From the NCBI GenBank assembly GCA_002633005.1, contig NMRA01000494.1, positions 277,932 to 319,162 on the forward strand: DNA of 41,231 nucleotides, read 5' to 3'. Under the pieces are notes generated by a model. It made no database searches and was not told where the DNA came from. It worked only from the letters and a program-made list of their open reading frames with translations. A program made the position numbers and the translations under genes. This stretch comes from Phoronis australis (Eukaryota; Phoronida; Phoronidae). Shown here one piece after another: positions 24,301 through 31,179 of the stretch (the stretch's first letter is position 1; each line of letters begins with the position of its first letter).

Positions 24301-24852
24301 GCAAGAAAGAGTCAGGTTTTGGCTTTGATGCAAATTGGGAGTGCACTCTACGTTAAATTGTCAAGATTATTGAAAATAATTAGGAATCCTTTCATGTAAG
24401 TCCCTATCTATATTCACTGAAATAAGGGCGTCGTTTTAGTTATATCATTACAATATGTTATTAGTCAAAGAGGGCATCTTAATAACGATAAAGATAAAGA
24501 TAAAATGGCGGGAAAAGATTACGTCTGTAAGTAAAGAATGGCACAACTACGCAAACGATTTAGGGATCTTGATTGAGCCTTTTCTTGGTATTTTTCATGC
24601 AACTGGGAACATGCGGCTTCTCAACATTGAGAGAATTACTTTCAATTAAGTTCCAAAAGTTGTTATTTAAGAATTTGTTCGCATTCGGACATGTCGACAC
24701 TTTTGCTGGAAATCTATTCATCTAACTGAAAATATGAATTGCATTTTGAAAATTCTTAACTCTACTTCTGTTTTTTTTCAATTTGTACTCGAGTATATCA
24801 CCACTGTAATTGCGTAATTACCGTTCAAATTTCATTTTCAGGCAAACGATAA
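15304..24852 (+). CDS. Secreted six-cysteine CS-alpha-beta defensin-like peptide, amidated (three coding exons)
   Basis: Predicted secreted antimicrobial-type peptide. Coding exons 15304-15385, 21643-21753 and 24842-24852 give a 67-residue precursor. Residues 1-19 form a signal peptide (hydrophobic core AAFIVLILAVG, probable cut after A19). Residues 20-36 are a short propeptide or N-terminal segment. The core has cysteines at 37, 42, 46, 56, 61 and 63: C-x4-C-x3-C-x9-C-x4-C-x-C, with GGYC before the fourth cysteine. C-x3-C, a GGYC gamma-core and C-x-C are the marks of ancient invertebrate-type defensins, whose pairing is C1-C4, C2-C5, C3-C6. The chain ends A-G-K-R-stop: after trimming Lys-Arg, Gly would give a C-terminal amide. 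Both introns are phase 1, which supports the model. The n-loop between C1 and C2 is unusually short for a defensin. Scorpion ion-channel peptides share this fold and similar amidated tails, so a different target cannot be excluded. Confidence 0.82.
16600..17890 (-). pseudogene. Degraded tyrosine recombinase with C-terminal SGNH-like domain
   Basis: Read on the - strand. Residues ARLIRASISNNTPEEY with a following YGKGLQSF (17720-17640) match the core-binding SAM-like domain of tyrosine recombinases, followed by LESLRRCAK and RPLITPDVM (about 17460-17380). After several stops and frame changes, WILGSSIIKRAF (about 17030-16990), LHCGGN (16837-16815) and LPRLQW (about 16710-16690) follow in the order found in the SGNH-hydrolase-like domain that trails recombinases of DIRS/Ngaro- or Crypton-like elements. 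No reverse transcriptase is seen. The catalytic Arg/His/Tyr region is too decayed to assign. The first ~11 codons of the longest frame (17922-17890) actually lie in the neighbouring transposon's inverted repeat, so the native start is lost. Confidence 0.7.
17869..17890 (+). repeat. Left part of interrupted dispersed promoter-like module
   Basis: CGCCAGGATTATGACTGACGG matches CGCCAGGATTTTGATTGGCGG at 36234-36254 at about 18 of 21 positions. It abuts the TTAA at 17891-17894, and the module continues beyond the transposon at 19597. Confidence 0.6.
17895..18052. repeat. Left terminal inverted repeat of the Kolobok-like element
   Basis: Inverted partner of 19434-19592. It carries CCGGAAGTGACGT (18014-18026), an ETS site joined to a CRE-like half site, pointing inward towards the + strand gene at 18223. 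The arms differ by scattered substitutions. Confidence 0.8.
18223..18615 (+). pseudogene. P2X7 ballast-like (P2RX7_C-type) protein, N-terminal fragment with in-frame TGA
   Basis: Begins at an ATG with purine context (AAAATGG). It has a Ser/Asp/Glu-rich leader with GYMFEPEYNEAEY, then RRGDTS, a TGA (18430-18432), CKCTVCVVM, and MECLCCSESNEAKPLL. The order 'W-C-x-C-x2-C ... E-C-x-C-C-x-E' is what I recognise from the cysteine-rich cytoplasmic ballast of P2X7 receptors and its stand-alone invertebrate relatives; the TGA sits where Trp (TGG) is expected. After about 18520 the reading is simply antisense to the THAP transposase, so the authentic C-terminal half is missing. Function in a transposon is unknown. 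It starts 170 bp inside the left inverted repeat. Confidence 0.65.
18282..19366 (-). pseudogene. THAP-domain transposase, N-terminal half (broken)
   Basis: Read on the - strand. The first THAP part (about 19326-19230) has the MPHCWCVQGCTNY start and LHRFP. After a frame break the main 304-codon frame (19196-18282) continues with NFPVCGKHF, SSDYERDLYAEL and KKDAIPSVL, giving the second C-x2-H zinc pair of the C2CH finger. A Ser/Thr-rich linker follows, then CQVCG ... WECVAGHSGKW (about 18680-18570), the zinc-ribbon segment preceding the catalytic core in these transposases. The core itself is absent: after about 18510 the frame is antisense to the ballast-like gene. THAP domains bind the element's ends. 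The protein cannot be catalytic. Confidence 0.75.
19216..19255 (-). repeat. 19-bp tandem duplication within the THAP finger
   Basis: CGCTTTCCGATGCACACTT is followed directly by CGCTTTCCGATACATACTT on the - strand. It lies between the LHRFP motif and the tryptophan of the next THAP segment, exactly where the reading frame is lost. Nineteen bases is not a multiple of three. Confidence 0.75.
19434..19592. repeat. Right terminal inverted repeat of the Kolobok-like element
   Basis: Inverted partner of 17895-18052, including the ETS/CRE-like motif (complement at 19460-19472), directed inward to the THAP gene. Confidence 0.8.
19597..19680 (+). promoter_or_regulatory. Right part of dispersed promoter-like module
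   Basis: ATCAGAACGCAGCATTCTTG through CGCCATTTTACCCGACAAAC matches 36261-36343 closely. It contains a CCAAT-like word (decayed here, CCAATCAG in the other copy) and GCCATTTT, the core of a YY1 site. In both copies an ATG of a different small open frame lies shortly downstream (19747 and 36344). It could be a transposon end or a mobile promoter fragment. Confidence 0.6.
19747..19960 (+). pseudogene. Possible N-terminal fragment of a two-CxxC protein
   Basis: The ATG at 19747 opens MACVLCSSKRKPVIFG, giving a C-x2-C pair, and this frame stops at 19872. A second frame, entered about where the T5-G3 run lies (19787-19794), continues with SPIPKSDVEKCNLCINVCE and ATLLDFSKVKHKYTC, giving a second C-x2-C pair. 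The simplest reading is one zinc-binding N-terminus broken by a small indel. No further domain follows. I do not recognise the family; it starts about 65 bp after the promoter-like module. Confidence 0.35.
19970..21640. other. Intronic non-coding stretch
   Basis: The remainder of the defensin-like gene's large intron. Short unsupported frames only. A TACATGTACATGTA word is at about 20948-20962. No mobile element recognised. Confidence 0.4.
21643..21753 (+). CDS. Defensin-like gene, cysteine-core exon
   Basis: All six cysteines lie in this 111-bp exon. Acceptor TTATTATTTCAG ends at 21642 and donor G|GTACGT starts at 21754. Both boundaries are phase 1, joining in frame to the signal exon and the tail exon. 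Key segments: NCQSINC, CFLKC, NNGGYC, GCIC. A 133-codon frame on the opposite strand covers this exon but has no motif. Confidence 0.85.
21760..22680. other. Intronic non-coding stretch
   Basis: No exon, RNA gene or recognisable repeat up to the fold-back element at 22690. The short frame at 21870-22058 has no motif. Confidence 0.4.
22690..22880. mobile_element. Palindromic fold-back element, copy A
   Basis: GTGGATTTTGAAGAATTATC (22770-22789) returns inverted at 22815-22834, and CGTTATCC returns as GGATAACG. It is the same family as 29819-29994 and about 39415-39545. The left outer arm is partly replaced by a poly-C run (22707-22734) containing one N. It sits at TATATA-rich sequence on both sides. 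Confidence 0.75.
23783..23824. repeat. 21-bp tandem duplication
   Basis: CTGGTGGACTGAACTCAGACC occurs twice in a row with one substitution. Confidence 0.85.
23967..24035. repeat. (CA)n-rich imperfect microsatellite
   Basis: CA/CG-interrupted dinucleotide run (ACACACGCGCACGCACGC...). It produces a false Cys/Val-rich frame on the - strand. Confidence 0.85.
24061..24145 (+). repeat. tRNA-derived SINE head
   Basis: A perfect Pol III A box TAGCGCAGTGG (24067-24077) and a decayed B box GTGTTCCCGGG (24113-24123), about 36 bp apart. No cloverleaf with a good acceptor stem forms, so this is not a working tRNA gene. Confidence 0.55.
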
Positions 24853-24935
24853 GCCAACAACATCGATGACATTGACACAGTTAAATAACTGTACTGATGA
24901 CTAAGGCAAAATAAAGATCTTGTCAAAGCGACTTC
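24842..24935 (+). CDS. Defensin-like gene, amidation-tail and 3'-UTR exon
   Basis: Acceptor TTTCATTTTCAG ends at 24841. The split Gly codon plus AAA CGA TAA gives G-K-R-stop (stop 24850-24852). A polyadenylation signal AATAAA lies at 24910-24915, with a T/G-rich stretch from about 24940, placing cleavage near 24930. Confidence 0.8.
24910..24915 (+). terminator. Polyadenylation signal of the defensin-like gene
   Basis: AATAAA 58 bases after the stop codon, followed by TTGTCTCTTTATTGTTGC, a typical downstream T/G-rich element. Confidence 0.75.
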
Positions 24936-24939
24936 CATT

Positions 24940-25740
24940 TGTCTCTTTATTGTTGCACATCTCGTTCCCATATCGATGGCTGCGAGTTTGGATTTCTACT
25001 GTAGCATCCTCAAAACGAGGCTCTAGCTAGACAACTGAACATTGATTGCTTGGAAAGGAGTTGGCATCAGATCGCTCAACAAAAACGTGTATGCATCTTG
25101 AGTGGAAATTGTTGTACTGCTCACACTGTGACGCTTGTCTCGACTACCTAAGGGCCCACCAAACTGGTGCATATTTAGACATGTCATTTTTGGGCGATTA
25201 TGACAAAAAACTTCCATGGCTTTAATAACACCTGGTTAATCACCAGTAGTAGTTGGCGTCTACAGACTGGTCGCAATAGTCTTTCTAAGTCCATTCAGAG
25301 GTGGTTTCATTACATTGAAGTTAGTGACAGATCGTTACTGATTGAAACCAAATTTAAGTGTTTTCATGTTGACTTGCTACGACCTGGTTCGGTGAATTTA
25401 AGCACCGTGCTCTAAAGCCCTGCCAATCTAACCAAGCCAGCGTGCACTTCTCCTCTGAGTAAGTAATACATGTACATGTAAGCTTAGGTCAAAGGTCAAT
25501 TGGAGGGCTCAACTAAAACTTAATTCCTTTGACGGAATGTGGGTTTACAGTCACTTTGAATGATTTGAAAAACTGTTTGACAAGTAAATACCGTGAAACC
25601 TAATTATGTACATTGTATGTGCATGCATGAAGGCATGTCTTCCGTTCGACAAAAGATGCATGGATATGTTTGCATGTTGCAGAGAACATTTTTAAATCGC
25701 ATTTTTGTTTATACCCGGATGTCCCGCTTTCTATCCAGAG
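24940..25740. other. Gene-poor stretch
   Basis: Short frames at 25023-25415 have no splice or motif support. A TACATGTACATGTA word lies at about 25467-25480. Confidence 0.4.
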
Positions 25741-25752
25741 TTCTGATCTTAA

Positions 25753-25833
25753 ATGCAGTTGTTCCGGTTTTTCGTTCTCAAATTTTGACAACTTTACAAG
25801 ACGTTTCAAAACAACAGTGTCTGTCTCTTTAGT
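25753..25833. repeat. 81-bp direct repeat, copy 1 (left of gap)
   Basis: Differs from 26719-26799 by one base (GTTCCGG versus GTTCCAG). The sequences diverge completely right after the repeat. Copy 2 starts at the very edge of the N gap. Confidence 0.9.
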
Positions 25834-25862
25834 CATGAGGAACCCTTTCCAGCTGAAAATTG

Positions 25863-25889
25863 ACCGTCGGACGGCCTTCGTCCGACGGT
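25863..25889. repeat. Perfect 11-bp hairpin
   Basis: ACCGTCGGACG, 5-base loop GCCTT, then CGTCCGACGGT. GC-rich and perfectly paired, but not the histone 3' stem-loop and not followed by T-run or gene end. Confidence 0.85.
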
Positions 25890-26226
25890 TGGAGTTTGCT
25901 AATGCGATCACAATAGCCCATTGAATTCAGTCCAGCTGCCTGGGCTGCTTGGTCACGTACGTAATCCTTTAATGACATCTCATTATGCCATAAAACTACG
26001 TGCCTGTCGACTATTGGCAAAAAAAGAAAGTTTATTTTAAAAATATACCTGCCTAACCGAATTCCTCGCAAAAATCTAAGCATTTTAGAACTTTGAATTT
26101 TCTTTCTAGGCCAGAAAATAAAGTTTTTATTAATATAAAAATTTACCACCTTGTGTACGAGCAGAGCGCAAGAATTTACAAAGGGTATATTGTGATTCGC
26201 CGCCATGAGGCAGCTTATAATTTCCT

Positions 26227-26718
26227 NNNNNNNNNNNNNNNNNNNNNNNNNNNNNNNNNNNNNNNNNNNNNNNNNNNNNNNNNNNNNNNNNNNNNNNNNN
26301 NNNNNNNNNNNNNNNNNNNNNNNNNNNNNNNNNNNNNNNNNNNNNNNNNNNNNNNNNNNNNNNNNNNNNNNNNNNNNNNNNNNNNNNNNNNNNNNNNNNN
26401 NNNNNNNNNNNNNNNNNNNNNNNNNNNNNNNNNNNNNNNNNNNNNNNNNNNNNNNNNNNNNNNNNNNNNNNNNNNNNNNNNNNNNNNNNNNNNNNNNNNN
26501 NNNNNNNNNNNNNNNNNNNNNNNNNNNNNNNNNNNNNNNNNNNNNNNNNNNNNNNNNNNNNNNNNNNNNNNNNNNNNNNNNNNNNNNNNNNNNNNNNNNN
26601 NNNNNNNNNNNNNNNNNNNNNNNNNNNNNNNNNNNNNNNNNNNNNNNNNNNNNNNNNNNNNNNNNNNNNNNNNNNNNNNNNNNNNNNNNNNNNNNNNNNN
26701 NNNNNNNNNNNNNNNNNN
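26227..26718. other. Assembly gap, 492 N
   Basis: Unsequenced; any open frame crossing it is meaningless. Confidence 1.
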
Positions 26719-26799
26719 ATGCAGTTGTTCCAGTTTTTCGTTCTCAAATTTTGACAACTTTACAAGACGTTTCAAAACAACAGTGTCTGTCTCTTTAGT
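26719..26799. repeat. 81-bp direct repeat, copy 2 (right of gap)
   Basis: See copy 1 at 25753-25833. It may be a true duplication or an unresolved haplotype at the gap edge. Confidence 0.9.
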
Positions 26800-26875
26800 A
26801 TTAATTTTTCTCAGACTACTCTTTTTATTAACATAATTATCCGTAAAACTGCGTTCCCAAATACCCACACACACA

Positions 26876-27018
26876 CACACTACATACACTGTACATGTAT
26901 CGGGATCACTAAATTCCATACTCTAATACAGTGTTAATGGTTACGGTAACACACACCACATACATGTATTGGGATCACTAGTTTTTTTTTTACATTCTGA
27001 TACAGGGTTAATGCTTAC
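26876..27018. repeat. Imperfect tandem duplication of ~75 bp
   Basis: Two successive blocks share ACACAC, CATACA(TG)TGTAT, GGGATCACTA, ATTC(C/T), TACAG(T/G)GTTAATG in the same order (26876-26943 and 26951-27018). Confidence 0.7.
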
Positions 27019-27385
27019 TTTTTTTCCTTCCCGTTCTGTGGACATTTTTTAAACTATTTAGATTACAGGATCTCTTTGAACAAAAATTGGCCATTTTGGG
27101 CCAAAATATTCATGACAGTAATTTAAAACAATGACCCCCAAAAATTGAAATAACCCTTTGAACCAACCTCACCGGGATGTATGAACGGACTCGCCGAATT
27201 ACATTTTTATGGGTCAATAAAAAGATCTGAATTCTGGACGGACAATCTTTCTGAAAATGTGTACGCTGGCTCTTGAAGACAAAGCGCTTTACAACTAAGA
27301 ACAGTTGTTCACGTATTTTTAATACTGTGCAAGTGTGCATGTATTTACACAGAAATTCCAATGGTGGATAATCTGTAGAGGGGAT

Positions 27386-27535
27386 TCTCAACTAGATATC
27401 CTTTAAAATACAAGTAACAACTAGATATCGTTAAAATACAAATAACGACTAGATGTACATGTAGTTGCTAGGCGAATGACAACTAGATCCTTTCAATACA
27501 AATAACCAGGAGTTATCCTTACAATGCAATTAACA
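27386..27535. repeat. Minisatellite, ~28-bp unit
   Basis: Five diverged units of the type AACAACTAGATATCCTTAAA + ATACAAATA follow each other. The third is expanded by a TACATGTAGTTGC insertion. Confidence 0.75.
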
Positions 27536-27920
27536 AGTAATGTACGCATTTGATGAAAAAACTCATTAAAAATTTCGGTTTTTTCTCTCAATATTAAATT
27601 CTACAGTAAAATGTTTAGAAGGTATGAGTGTAATTATTTTTATTCACTCAATAAGTCTCAAGCGGTTTCGAAGTATACACATGTATATTATGTATAAGTA
27701 TGCTAGTTCACTTTAGTTATTTTAAAGCATTACATTTACCAGGAACATGAACATGACTGTATTGTAATAATGCCTCATTGACGAAAATCAACAAGCATAG
27801 ATAAACTAGCTATGCCTCAAAATGTGGAATAACCCTTAAATATTTCATTGAATTTACGAGTTTGATATGTCTTTACTAGTTTAATTTCAGTTCTTTCAAA
27901 CTCTCTAAATAGAGATCAGT

Positions 27921-28960
27921 GCCCGGTTGCATGAAACAGTCCCTAATTAGGAATTTTACCAAGTTCAAGTTCTCAAAATAGTTAGGGAAGACCCTATAAG
28001 GATTTTGTTTAAGGACTGTTGCATGAAGAGGTCCTACACTCGGTCCTTATTGGGGTCGCCCTAAATCCGAAGTTCCCAAAACCGAACAATCCCGATGATT
28101 GCCGTGGCTAAGGTCGCTTAATATGGCAAAAAAATACTATCAACGAGAGAATACCTGTCGCATTTACGTCCTCTGTTCCACCATTTCAATTTGAGTAGAA
28201 TGCACAGTCAATTTGCATTATCTCAGAATTCCAGTTTTTCTCTGCTTGTGAGAGATCAGACGATCGATTGTGGCCGCCCAGGCTTAATGTAAATTAAAAA
28301 ACGGCAAGCTGGTGAGAATACCAGAATCTCCGGTAGGAGTCACCGCACTTCCCAACGCGCTGAACAATAAGATCGTCTGTTCGGGGAATTAAGTGAGACG
28401 AGGGGTAAGTCATGGCATTATAGTAATCGATAAATTCAGTTTACCAATGAACTACTAACCTGTACAGTGGGCGAGATCACTCCTTTCCTGTTCAACAACT
28501 CCAGCTTTTCTTCAAGCTCTTGAAAATCTAAATCTTTTGTTTAGCTAACTGTCGCTAAACAGGGGCGGATCCAGGATTTTGAGTTGGGGAGGGCAGGGCA
28601 GAGTATTAGCCAGGATTTTGCCCGTCAGACATTCGCACCCCCCGTACTGCCAAATGGAATCTGGGAGAATCTTAGGGGGCATGGCCCTCTTGGCCCCCTC
28701 TAAATCCGCCACTGCTAAACGTCTCAAGCGGCTTAGTTCTGTCACGGAATTTTTTTTAAACAGCAATATGAGCTTAATCAGCCATTTTATTGCTAGGAAT
28801 TCAACTTAGGGACTAACTTTGAATAACCCCAAGCGTTGAGTCCCTATTTAATGCCTAAACTAACTGGGAACTTTTCATGCAGCAGTCCCTAAAAATTATG
28901 GACGTCCCTAAGACTTAAGGACATCCCTAACATTGAGGGACTGTTTCATGCAATTGGGAA
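27921..28960. mobile_element. Inverted-repeat DNA transposon (~1 kb, non-autonomous)
   Basis: Left end GCCCGGTTGCATGAAACAG (27921) is mirrored at the right end (GTTTCATGCAATTGGGAA, ending 28960). The words GTCCCTAA/TTAGGGAC recur about ten times within 130 bp of either end, in both orientations, a layout typical of subterminal transposase-binding sites. No transposase frame is present. A second MITE is nested inside. I could not define target-site duplications, so PIF/Harbinger or hAT remain options. Confidence 0.7.
28560..28714. mobile_element. hAT-like MITE nested in the larger element
   Basis: Ends CAGGGGCGGATCCAGG and (complement) CAGTGGCGGATTTAGAGGGGG are the widespread CAG(T/G)GGCGGAT type of hAT MITEs. 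A GCTAAAC direct repeat borders both ends (28554-28560, 28714-28720), overlapping the terminal base each side. Length 155 bp, no coding capacity. Confidence 0.75.
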
Positions 28961-29174
28961 CTTCTCTTTCAAACACAACAGTGCAATAAAAATCCAAATG
29001 ACATCAGTAGGTAACATAATTTAAAAAGCGATATTTCGAGAAACACAGTGAAACGCACATCAGAAATGACAAATACAATATAGCACGTGAAGCATGCGCA
29101 ACTATGACGATAAAACACATTATACCACGATATTAGCGTCAAATGGCAGATACAACCGTGTAATAACCCATAAA

Positions 29175-29196
29175 GTTATCTCACTAGTGAGATAAC
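29175..29196. repeat. Perfect 22-bp palindrome
   Basis: GTTATCTCAC|TAGTGAGATAAC reads identically on both strands. It lies directly upstream (window order) of the SINE-like segment at 29200. Confidence 0.9.
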
Positions 29197-29199
29197 GAT

Positions 29200-29285
29200 T
29201 TGGCGGGAAACCGAGGACGGGGTCGAACCCGGGACCCTAATATTGCTGGTCGCCGACTTTACCACTACACCACGCAGCGACTGAC
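29200..29285 (-). repeat. tRNA-derived SINE head
   Basis: On the - strand: A box TGGTGTAGTGG (complement at 29262-29272) and a perfect B box GGTTCGACCCC (complement at 29219-29229), 32 bases between. No matching acceptor stem is evident, so it is a tRNA-like SINE head or pseudogene. Confidence 0.6.
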
Positions 29286-29815
29286 TTCATCAAGAGTGAA
29301 AATAGAATAATTAAATGAGCACGCGCAAAAATCGCACGTTCAGCAAACCGCATTGTACTGTGCTTATACGTTACGGAAAATAAGACACATAATTTCCATA
29401 AAAATGATATCTTAATTCCGTGAAATTTTTTCTCATGTCTTCTTACTTGTAAATCACCGATCTCTAGTTTGAATGCGGGTATCGTGTCGTCAGGATCTTT
29501 GACTTGAGAATTATATTCAGTTACCAGTGGTAACCTATTTTAGCAGACAATCATTTCCCGGTCGAAGCTTAGCGTGAAGAAAACGTGTTTTAAGCTATAA
29601 TAGTTGGTAAACCATACTTTATAAATTCAATTTATTTCTATAATATTTAAGTTTTCAATTGGTTTTGAGTAAAAGCAATATTTGACAAAAATAACCGGGA
29701 TTTTCTTAAAAGGTCACGACCTCCGACCCCGGCCTCTGACATAGAAAGTAGTTACAAAGCCGTGGAGAGTCAGAAAAGGTAAATCGATTCATTGCAATGT
29801 TTCTAGTTTAGTAGG
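29286..29815. other. Gene-poor stretch
   Basis: No open frame of note, no repeat recognised. Confidence 0.4.
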
Positions 29816-29818
29816 TGG

Positions 29819-29994
29819 TATATATAGATTATTACATGTTCTCAGCCGTTATCCCCCCTTATCTAGAGCCCTCGTGGATTTTGGAGAATTATCACCCTCG
29901 GGGCTGACGCCCCTCGGGCGATAATTCTCCAAAATCCACTCGGGCTCTAGATAACGGGGGATAACGACTTCGCCATGTAATAATCTATATATAT
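29819..29994. mobile_element. Palindromic fold-back element, copy B (best preserved)
   Basis: A nearly complete palindrome. Outer arms TATATAGATTATTACATG and CATGTAATAATCTATATA; then CGTTATCCCCC...CTAGAGCC, GTGGATTTTGGAGAATTATC and their inverted partners around the centre GGGGCTGACGCCCC. The whole ~175 bp can form one hairpin. No coding capacity. TATA-rich borders suggest insertion at TA repeats. Confidence 0.85.
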
Positions 29995-29999
29995 ACGTC

Positions 30000-30530
30000 G
30001 CTTTGCATCATAATCTACATATCACCTAAATAATGATGGAGTCCTTCGAATTCCAGTTAGCTGCTCATTCAATCTGGCTTTTCCAAACATTATTAGAAGC
30101 GACTGTAATGTTTGTAAACTGTGTACTTCACTTTCAATGTATCTAATGACTGTATTGTCAACTATCTTCTGACGAGTTATCTTGCGACCATGAACGTTTT
30201 GAAAAAGGTCTTTTATGGAGCCGTTTTATAAATGCATTGAAAGTCGTCGCGACAAGGAACAGACTGTGCGCCCAATGTAATTTTGTTTCTTATGAGGACG
30301 AACAGTGCGGACTTTCTCACGAGTAATAATTAGACACTATTTCTAATACTCTTAAAACAGACCAACAGGTCGCCAACATGTCATTACTTCAGATATCCAA
30401 TCCACTCTTTTTCTACTAGCACCCGTTCCAAAAGTATTCTTCCATCTGCAAAATCTGGTAAACAAGTTTCAACAGGGTCTTCCGTTAGGGAAAATTTCTA
30501 TGCATAGCTGCTCGTCAGAATATAGACTGA
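30000..30530. other. Gene-poor stretch
   Basis: No exon, RNA or repeat recognised. Confidence 0.4.
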
Positions 30531-30639
30531 CACTCTTGTTAATTGTATTGGTTTGTTCTGTTTTGTTGCTCTGTTTAATTGACATGACCCCTGAGTTCAA
30601 TACAGTGATGATGTAATTTGTTTACTACAGAAGAGTGTA

Positions 30640-30797
30640 GAACTTTCTAGAAGGCTGTAGCATGTGAGTGATTAATGTGATCTGGAATATTCTAGAGACT
30701 AGTATATGTTTTTAGAATAATCGGGTAGATTCCGGAAAGTTCTGGCATGTGCTTGAATTGGTGAAAAGTTCCAGAACGTTGCATTAGTCTATAAATA
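30640..30797 (+). promoter_or_regulatory. Heat-shock-element array with TATA box
   Basis: Four inverted GAA/TTC arrays with 2-base spacers: GAActTTCtaGAA (30640-30652), GAAtaTTCtaGAG (30685-30697), TTCcgGAAagTTC (30730-30742) and TTCcaGAAcgTTG (30769-30781). TATAAATA follows at 30790-30797. Two are perfect three-unit heat shock elements, the binding form of trimeric HSF; the others have one mismatch. The spacing to the TATA box is that of heat-inducible promoters. No long coding frame follows, so it may be the promoter of an LTR, a non-coding RNA or a 5' exon. Confidence 0.6.
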
Positions 30798-30819
30798 TAC
30801 AAACACGGGTTTATATTAG

Positions 30820-31170
30820 TCAGAATGTAAAGCAGTTAAGAGTTCGGCAGCCAGAGCAAAGAAGTCAACAGTTAAGCAGTTGGAGTTACAGTTGAGTTGC
30901 AATGAAGATAATCAGCAGTTACAGTGATAGTGGATATTGAGAGCCACCTATAGAGACCGCAGGTTATTAAATCAACGAGTGTAACAGTTGCTGGAAGTGT
31001 CTCAGAAGTTCATCACAAGTCAAGGCTTCGTAGCACTGGCTGGAGCATAAAACAGGCATTACGTCGGACGTTTTTTGGGGTAGGCTTGTGAACGTACGGT
31101 CGAGATTAATGAAAGGATTAACCCGAACCTGTCCTCAGTCTATTGTCGCACCGAAAGCTATTAGCACCGG
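30820..31170 (+). other. Transcript or LTR-like region downstream of the heat-shock promoter
   Basis: Imperfect CAGTTAAG/CAGTTGGAG/CAGTTACAG words run from 30830 to 30925, then no long frame: the first ATG (30902) opens only 12 codons. The text from about 30530 to TGTAACA (31167-31173) could be a solo LTR, but I find no matching target-site duplication. Confidence 0.3.
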
Positions 31171-31179
31171 TCTGTAACA

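Noticed and set aside
15304-24852. Assigning the peptide as a venom-type ion-channel toxin
   Set aside because: The cysteine spacing and amidated tail also occur in such peptides, but GGYC and the single-gene context fit an invertebrate defensin better; sequence alone cannot decide the target.
26093-26919. Long frames of ~200-250 codons on both strands
   Set aside because: Almost entirely N bases.
29200-29285. Functional tRNA gene
   Set aside because: A and B boxes present but no acceptor stem.
30530-31173. Definite solo LTR
   Set aside because: TG...CA ends can be chosen, but no target-site duplication was found.
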